Of a DNA stretch of 64,000 nt, positions 59,679-64,000 are shown one piece after another. The stretch is from GWC2-45-44 sp041661665 (lineage in GTDB: Bacteria; Planctomycetota; Phycisphaerae; Sedimentisphaerales; UBA12454), in contig JBAZTW010000002.1 in the NCBI GenBank assembly GCA_041661665.1, positions 81,579 to 145,578 of the forward strand, written 5' to 3'. The stretch's first letter is position 1, and every line of letters starts with the position of its first letter. Both the position numbers and the translations under genes were made by a program. The notes beneath the pieces were generated by a model that saw only the letters and a list, made by a program, of their open reading frames with translations, did not search any database and had not been told where the DNA came from.

Positions 59679-61283
59679 ATGTTAGCACGAATAAAAAACA
59701 TATTAAGACAAATTCTTTTATTTTTTCATCCTCGTCCGGTTTCTCTGGCCGGCAAGTGCAGACTTCTTTTTGGCATAGCTATCGTGCTTGTTCTTGCCCT
59801 TGCCCTGCTGATTCCGTATTTCTGGATGGGCAAACTTGCCGAAAAAGCTGTTCTTGACTCCGGCAGAGCCGTTGTCAACACTGTTTATGAAAAGCACTTC
59901 AGGCTTGGTACACAAAGTGAAAAAATGCCCGTTATGCTCGACGAAACCGGAGCAAAAAAAGAGACCAAGTCCAGCAGAGTAAAATGGCTAAGATTCGACC
60001 AGTCGGAGCAAATATGGAAACTGCAGTTATCAAAAAGACAAAACCGGGCGCTCGAGCTTCTTAAACAGCAGGACGATGCCGTCGAAATAGCATGGGCGGA
60101 AAAAATAAATGACGCTACAGAAACAACGTATATCAATTTAGTCAGGGTCAACAAGAAATGTTTGGCATGCCACAGTTCCGAGGAACCTGCCCCTGTTTTC
60201 AATCTTGCCGAGCCTTTAGGCGTTGTACTCGTACAAATGCCCGGCAGAGGCACAAGCAGAACTCTGCTTTTAAATCGTGTATGTATCCTTGCTGCCGGCC
60301 TGCTCGCAGGAGCCGGTGCTATTGTCGCGTTTTATATAATTGCTCAGCGGGTGATTCTCAGCCCAATAAGACAGCTTCGCGCGATTGTTACCAATGTTTC
60401 AGACGGCAACCTTGAAGTCAGAAGCGGCATTAAAACACGGGACGAATTTGAAAAGCTCGGCGATGCGCTCAATGCGATGCTTGACAGTCTTGTCGAAGGA
60501 CAGGAAAAACTTCGTCAGGCCAATAAACAGCTTGACGCGAAAATCACAGAACTTTCCGATAGAAATATAGAACTTTTCAAGGCGAACAAACTTAAAGGTG
60601 AATTCCTGGCTAATATGAGCCATGAATTCCGCACGCCTCTGAACGCGATTCTTGGTTTTGCGGAAATCCTTCGTGAAAAACCCGCCGACGACATCGCCAA
60701 GAGCAAACGCTACGCGGAGAATATCATCAGCAGCGGAAAAAACCTTCTCAAAATGATTACCGACCTGCTCGAACTGGCCAAGGCTGAAGCGGGTAAAATA
60801 GAGATGCATATAGAAAAGACAAGCATTCCCGAACTTTGCAGGGGTTTGGTTGCGTTCTTTTCTCCGCTGTCGGAAAAAGAGAAAATCAAAGTCCGTCTAA
60901 CCGTCGATGAAAATATCCCCCTGATAAAAACCGATGCCGGCAAAGTTCAGCAGATTCTTTACAATCTTCTAAGCAACGCTGTCAAATTCACGCCTGAAAA
61001 CGGCAAAGTCGAAATCAAGGCCGCTATTTCAGATGAACATACAATAAGAATTTCCGTTGCCGATACCGGACCGGGAATCGCCGAGGAGGACAGGGAAAAA
61101 ATATTTGAAAAATTTCGCCAGATTGACGGCTCATTGACAAGAATCCAGGCAGGCACAGGTTTGGGACTTGCCATTAGCGATGAACTGGCACAACTGCTCA
61201 GCGGTAAAATCGGCCTGGAAAGCGCCCTCGGCGAAGGTTCTACTTTCTGGCTCGATTTACCAATCGTCAGAGCTGAAGATTAA
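59679..61283 (+). CDS. Sensor histidine kinase with periplasmic haem-motif (DUF3365/Tll0287-like) domain
   Basis: 534 residues. Membrane segment 1 is near 31-54, the periplasmic domain about 60-195 holds CLACH, a c-type haem attachment motif, and membrane segment 2 is near 200-222. HAMP follows (about 223-275), then a coiled coil, HisKA with the phospho-acceptor in NMSHEFRTPLNAILGF (about 315) and an HATPase domain (NLLSNAVKF, VADTGPGI, GTGLGLAI). Redox, oxygen or NO sensing by haem is inferred. No response regulator is adjacent. The start codon is at the edge of a dispersed repeat. Confidence 0.88.
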   Translation: MLARIKNILRQILLFFHPRPVSLAGKCRLLFGIAIVLVLALALLIPYFWMGKLAEKAVLDSGRAVVNTVYEKHFRLGTQSEKMPVMLDETGAKKETKSSRVKWLRFDQSEQIWKLQLSKRQNRALELLKQQDDAVEIAWAEKINDATETTYINLVRVNKKCLACHSSEEPAPVFNLAEPLGVVLVQMPGRGTSRTLLLNRVCILAAGLLAGAGAIVAFYIIAQRVILSPIRQLRAIVTNVSDGNLEVRSGIKTRDEFEKLGDALNAMLDSLVEGQEKLRQANKQLDAKITELSDRNIELFKANKLKGEFLANMSHEFRTPLNAILGFAEILREKPADDIAKSKRYAENIISSGKNLLKMITDLLELAKAEAGKIEMHIEKTSIPELCRGLVAFFSPLSEKEKIKVRLTVDENIPLIKTDAGKVQQILYNLLSNAVKFTPENGKVEIKAAISDEHTIRISVADTGPGIAEEDREKIFEKFRQIDGSLTRIQAGTGLGLAISDELAQLLSGKIGLESALGEGSTFWLDLPIVRAED

Positions 61284-61330
61284 AAAATCTACTCCCCTTT
61301 CAAATCTGCGATTTCAACTTCCGTTTACCT

Positions 61331-61556
61331 GCCCTGAAAGGGCATAATATATCAGCCCAGGGCAACGCCCTGGGTAAAAAGACCGCAAAAATCCCTAAGC
61401 CCTGAAAGGGCGTGATAATCAATGACATGGTTGGCCGTCTGTGGTTGTCTTTGCGAGGCCGCATGCCGTGGCAATCTCATCCGGTACAGACGTACAGCCG
61501 TGCGTCTCTGTCATCTCGACCGAAGTCCTGCAAAGCAGGACGCAGTGGAGAGATCT
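61331..61556. repeat. Intergenic cluster of four hairpin repeat types
   Basis: GCCCTGAAAGGGC (61331 and 61399), CCCAGGGCAACGCCCTGGG (61356-61374), TTGCGAGG...GGCAATCTC (61451-61478) and TGTCATCTCGACC...GGAGAGATCT (61509-61554, simplest loop GCAAAGC). No gene is seen between 61284 and 61693. Confidence 0.8.
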
Positions 61557-61693
61557 TTTTAAATTCTTATTCTCTTTCAAATGCTTTTTTCAAATTTCAA
61601 ATCTGAGATTTTATTTTTTTTACTTCTATCCGCCATTGGCGAAACTGTTTTCAAGTCTCGATTTAATCCATTTCAGTGTCCCAAGATTAAGGT

Positions 61694-62299
61694 TTAAATT
61701 CTGTTTATAATTTTCATATTTAATTCCTCTAAAGTACGACCACTTTTCTTGAGATTACACTTAACACAAGCAACCACAAGGTTATCTAATTCCGTTCGCC
61801 CTCCAAGTGTATAAGGAATTATATGGTCAATATGGATTTCCTTTTTGTCAAGTTGTTTGCCGCAATATCGACAAGTATTTTTATCTCTTGCAATTACTTT
61901 TCTTCTAATGGTAGACAGGGTGTTTCTTTGCAATCCTTTCCTTGTTTGATATTGATCATATTGCTCTAAAATATCTCGTACAAATTTCTTTGTGGCTTCA
62001 TTGGCAAATGGGTTGTTTTCGACATTTTTAAGATTGGAAAGGACTTCTTTGACCTGTCCTGCTGTATTAGGGTCAACACGAAAATCTTCAAATTTATATA
62101 ATCTCATATCTATTTCCATAAGTTCTTTTGCATAAGGTAAAAGCTTCTTGGCTTCATTCAGAGCCTTTATTAGTTGGCGTGAAGGCTGATTCCAAAGATC
62201 AGATTCCTCATTAATGCAAACATTCCACCCTCTGTACTTCTCGCTGAAACTCTCACTAATAATTCGTATTCCATCATTTAATTCGTATCCATAGGTCAT
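61694..62299 (-). CDS. HNH endonuclease
   Basis: 201 residues. A helical N-terminal region is followed by an HNH domain: CRYCGKQLDKKEIHIDHIIP, then LGGRTELDNLVVACVKCN. Two CxxC pairs bind structural zinc, and the His of IDH with the later Asn form the active site. A sampled line is about 35% GC, suggesting acquisition. ATG 62299 follows GAGG; a TTG at 62332 is another option. Might be a stand-alone defence or homing-type nuclease; no partner is visible. Confidence 0.8.
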   Translation of the reverse strand: MTYGYELNDGIRIISESFSEKYRGWNVCINEESDLWNQPSRQLIKALNEAKKLLPYAKELMEIDMRLYKFEDFRVDPNTAGQVKEVLSNLKNVENNPFANEATKKFVRDILEQYDQYQTRKGLQRNTLSTIRRKVIARDKNTCRYCGKQLDKKEIHIDHIIPYTLGGRTELDNLVVACVKCNLKKSGRTLEELNMKIINRI

Positions 62300-62416
62300 T
62301 GAAAGCCTCAACCAAAATAATTTCAGAGACAAAAAAACTATAATTGCTTTTAATTCTTATATTTTTTAAAATCACATCGGTCAGCCGATTCCTCATTCGA
62401 CGTTACTTTTTTCTTC

Positions 62417-63100
62417 TCACCTGCTGCGATGGGCGCACACGCGGCGAGACGCCAATCCGCCCAACCCAAGCAGCAAAAGCGTTGCGGGCTCTGGGACACT
62501 GACAGCATTTGGGGCAGATTCAACAAGAATACTAATCCTTGCCCCGGCAGAATCCCACGGACTTGGTGAATCGTCGTACCACCAATAAGGAATGTTGCAA
62601 ACAAAACCAACAAGGTTAATTTGACTGGCTTCTGTCGGAGTAACCGAAGTTGCACTCATCGGGTCGTATGAGCTGTTAATCGCAATGACCTCGGGATGAT
62701 ATGCATAAGCGGAACCGGACTGGTTAATCATGGCACCGACAATGATTGGCCCTGCCGCATTGGTTGATGAAACTCCCTCGGCAGAAATCAGGGTAAATTT
62801 CAATGCAAAAGCATCGAAAGAACTTATATCAATTCCTGTCAGTGAGCCGTTGCCTCCATATATCGAAGATGTCAAATACAAAGTTGGATTCTCTCCGTGA
62901 GCATTACGAGGGTCGGGATAGAGGATATCGAATCGGACGCCCGGCCCCGCTGCATCCGTAACACTGACCACTGTTGTAGGAGTGCCGGGATATTTATAAT
63001 CCAAACTCATTAAAGCGCTGTCTGACAGCGTAAATGTTGCACCGCTTGCTGCCGTCATCACACACACAACCACCAAACAAATTGTAATTAACTTTTTCAT
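62417..63100 (-). CDS. PEP-CTERM sorted secreted protein
   Basis: 227 residues with signal peptide (MKKLITICLVVVCVMTAASG). The beta-rich body (VVSVTDAAGPGVRFDILYPD; DISSFDAFALKFTLISAEG) looks like a carbohydrate-binding or jelly-roll fold, but this is not assigned. The sorting signal is VPEPATLLLLGLGGLASRRV, followed by an unusual longer basic tail (CAHRSR). GGAAAGAGGAA precedes ATG 63100. Repeats flank both sides. Confidence 0.8.
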   Translation of the reverse strand: MKKLITICLVVVCVMTAASGATFTLSDSALMSLDYKYPGTPTTVVSVTDAAGPGVRFDILYPDPRNAHGENPTLYLTSSIYGGNGSLTGIDISSFDAFALKFTLISAEGVSSTNAAGPIIVGAMINQSGSAYAYHPEVIAINSSYDPMSATSVTPTEASQINLVGFVCNIPYWWYDDSPSPWDSAGARISILVESAPNAVSVPEPATLLLLGLGGLASRRVCAHRSR

Positions 63101-63158
63101 TTCCTCTTTCCTTCCAAAAAAAGTGTTATTATTTTTTACTTTCTTCGCCATCTGCGTA

Positions 63159-63620
63159 ATCAGTGTAATCAGCGTTTCCGTTCTTTGTGCCTTTTATCCC
63201 GTCAATCCTGCCCGCTGCGACGCGCATCGCGGCGAGTTATCCTGTCTGAAAAAATAAGATTCCATCGGCATCAGCTATTCCGCTGTCATTTCGACGCGCA
63301 GCGGAGAAATCCGGCGAAGCTGTCCTGAGCAAAGTTGCATTCTTCAATTTTCAATTATGTTTTCCACTTCCTTATCCTGTCTGAATAATTTATATAGAAA
63401 CTCCGTTGAATTGTTCACGACCGGAAAATCCTCAAACAGCTTTTCATTTTCTTCCTGCTCCAAAGATGACAGCGATATTATAAGACATCCCCTATTGACA
63501 ATCAAGAAAAAAACTATCCTGCCAATCCTATTATCCCGTCTAAAAAATCCGCGAAATCAGTGCCATCAGCGTTTAAAAATCGTTCAAAACTTGACGAAAG
63601 CTCATCAAAATTTTACGTTT
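63159..63620. repeat. Repeat-rich intergenic region
   Basis: Includes TAATCAGTGTAATCAGCG (63156), TATCCCGTC...TTATCCTGTCTGAAAAAA, a shortened TGTCATTTCGAC...CGGAGAAATCC copy (63288) and CCTATTATCCCGTC...GCGAAATCAG (63526-63562). The last is the inverse of 10374-10407. No supported gene. Confidence 0.6.
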
Positions 63621-63712
63621 TTTTGTAAAATTTTACAAAAAGTTACAAGATTTTGTCATTTTTTTGTAACTTTATGTCCGAATTTTGTAACTTTATGTAA
63701 GGTTTTTGTAAC
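63620..63712. promoter_or_regulatory. 22-bp palindrome and four evenly spaced GTTACAA/TTGTAAC boxes
   Basis: Palindrome TTTTTGTAAAA and its complement at 63620-63641. GTTACAA at 63642, then TTGTAAC at 63664, 63685 and 63706. The direct copies TTTTGTAACTTTATG repeat with a 21-base period, about two helical turns, which is typical of cooperative protein binding or an iteron array. Confidence 0.5.
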
Positions 63713-64000
63713 ATTTCTTGCGCGTTTTTATCGAAATTCACTTGCGTTTTTGACATAAGTCCTTTATTTTCGAGTCGCGCGCAAGTTTTACCCCCTGTTT
63801 TTGGCCTGAATTTCATATCCAGAATTAATGGCATTTCTGCCGACAAAATGAATTTTTAGAGGTATTCTTTAGTCTTGATTGTTCACTGCCTCTGCTGTAC
63901 TCTGACAGTTTAATTAAAAAAATCTCGGTGTCCTCTGCCTGCCATGAGCGTCCTGTGGTGAGCGCAGTCGAACCAAGTCGAATGGGTGAACTCTGTGGCT
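63713..64000. other. Terminal region without a recognisable gene
   Basis: Contains TTGCGCG-type words shared with the 10070-10180 region, TTTTTAGAGG (compare the 34629 end), and GAGCGCAGTCGAACCAAGTCGA repeat-like DNA in the last 60 bases. No coding sequence is supported. Confidence 0.4.

Noticed and set aside
61412..61710. Two overlapping open frames after the histidine kinase
   Set aside because: Both are translations of hairpin repeats (TTGCGAGG and TCATCTCGACC families) and show no coding character.
63642..63712. CRISPR array
   Set aside because: The repeat unit is too short, the 21-base period has near-identical spacers, and no cas genes are near.
63357..63758. 133-codon open frame near the window end
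   Set aside because: It crosses repeats and the GTTACAA array; the peptide is low-complexity and has no start context.

Overview
The window is a chromosomal segment of a bacterium of moderate GC content. It is most likely a planctomycete of the Phycisphaerae/Sedimentisphaerales type. This is inferred from four secreted proteins with C-terminal VPEPAT-type (PEP-CTERM) sorting signals, a fused AroD-AroE enzyme, a eukaryote-like hexokinase, HEAT and PQQ-propeller exported proteins, and intergenic DNA crowded with short hairpin repeats. No rRNA operon, CRISPR array or prophage is visible. HypF hints at hydrogenase use, but no hydrogenase gene lies here.

Layout. 1-3.4 kb: type IV pilus/pseudopilus genes (PilT, PilC, two prepilins). 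3.4-8.3 kb: AroDE fusion with a stand-alone LeuA regulatory domain (minus strand), then ribF, a REP-associated transposase and nrnA. 8.4-10.6 kb: two PEP-CTERM genes and a repeat-rich gap. 10.7-12.4 kb: an AT-rich OLD-family ATPase/nuclease, a likely acquired defence-type gene. 12.5-18.1 kb: uvrB, nadC, birA and a processive polysaccharide synthase. 18.2-24 kb: unknown protein, CPBP protease, DUF5678-like/retropepsin pair, a MagIII-like glycosylase and hypF. 24-28.6 kb: PocR-AraC regulator, dxr, rseP. 28.6-33.5 kb: cell-surface glycan genes (methyltransferase-glycosyltransferase fusion, two methyltransferases, ArnT-like membrane protein). 33.5-36.3 kb: PEP-CTERM gene, dapA, pdxJ. 36.6-42.3 kb: lipoprotein, HEAT protein, small protein, PQQ propeller, purH, tRNA-Thr. 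42.3-48.3 kb: a minus-strand block (hexokinase, galE, lipoprotein, dapF, MlaD/MCE protein, MerR, yidD, rnpA). 48.5-54.7 kb: membrane proteins, MarR, lipase-like hydrolase, a second ArnT-like protein, a YbhN-type flippase-like protein. 54.7-61.3 kb: hisI, trpS, scpA, trxA, aspS and a haem-motif histidine kinase. 61.7-64 kb: HNH endonuclease, PEP-CTERM gene and a repeat-rich end with spaced GTTACAA boxes.

The most striking feature is a lexicon of short palindromic repeats. They fill the intergenic gaps, nest inside one another's loops, supply start or stop regions of genes (ribF, the transposase, yidD, the retropepsin, the histidine kinase), and are embedded in frame inside genes (hypF twice, a hydrolase, scpA). 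A transposase of the family linked to REP elements sits between two copies of one repeat. Other points for follow-up are the LeuA regulatory domain coupled to AroDE, the solitary OLD nuclease with an incomplete TOPRIM acidic motif, the methyltransferase-glycosyltransferase fusion, and a strong promoter with a structured leader before the polysaccharide synthase.
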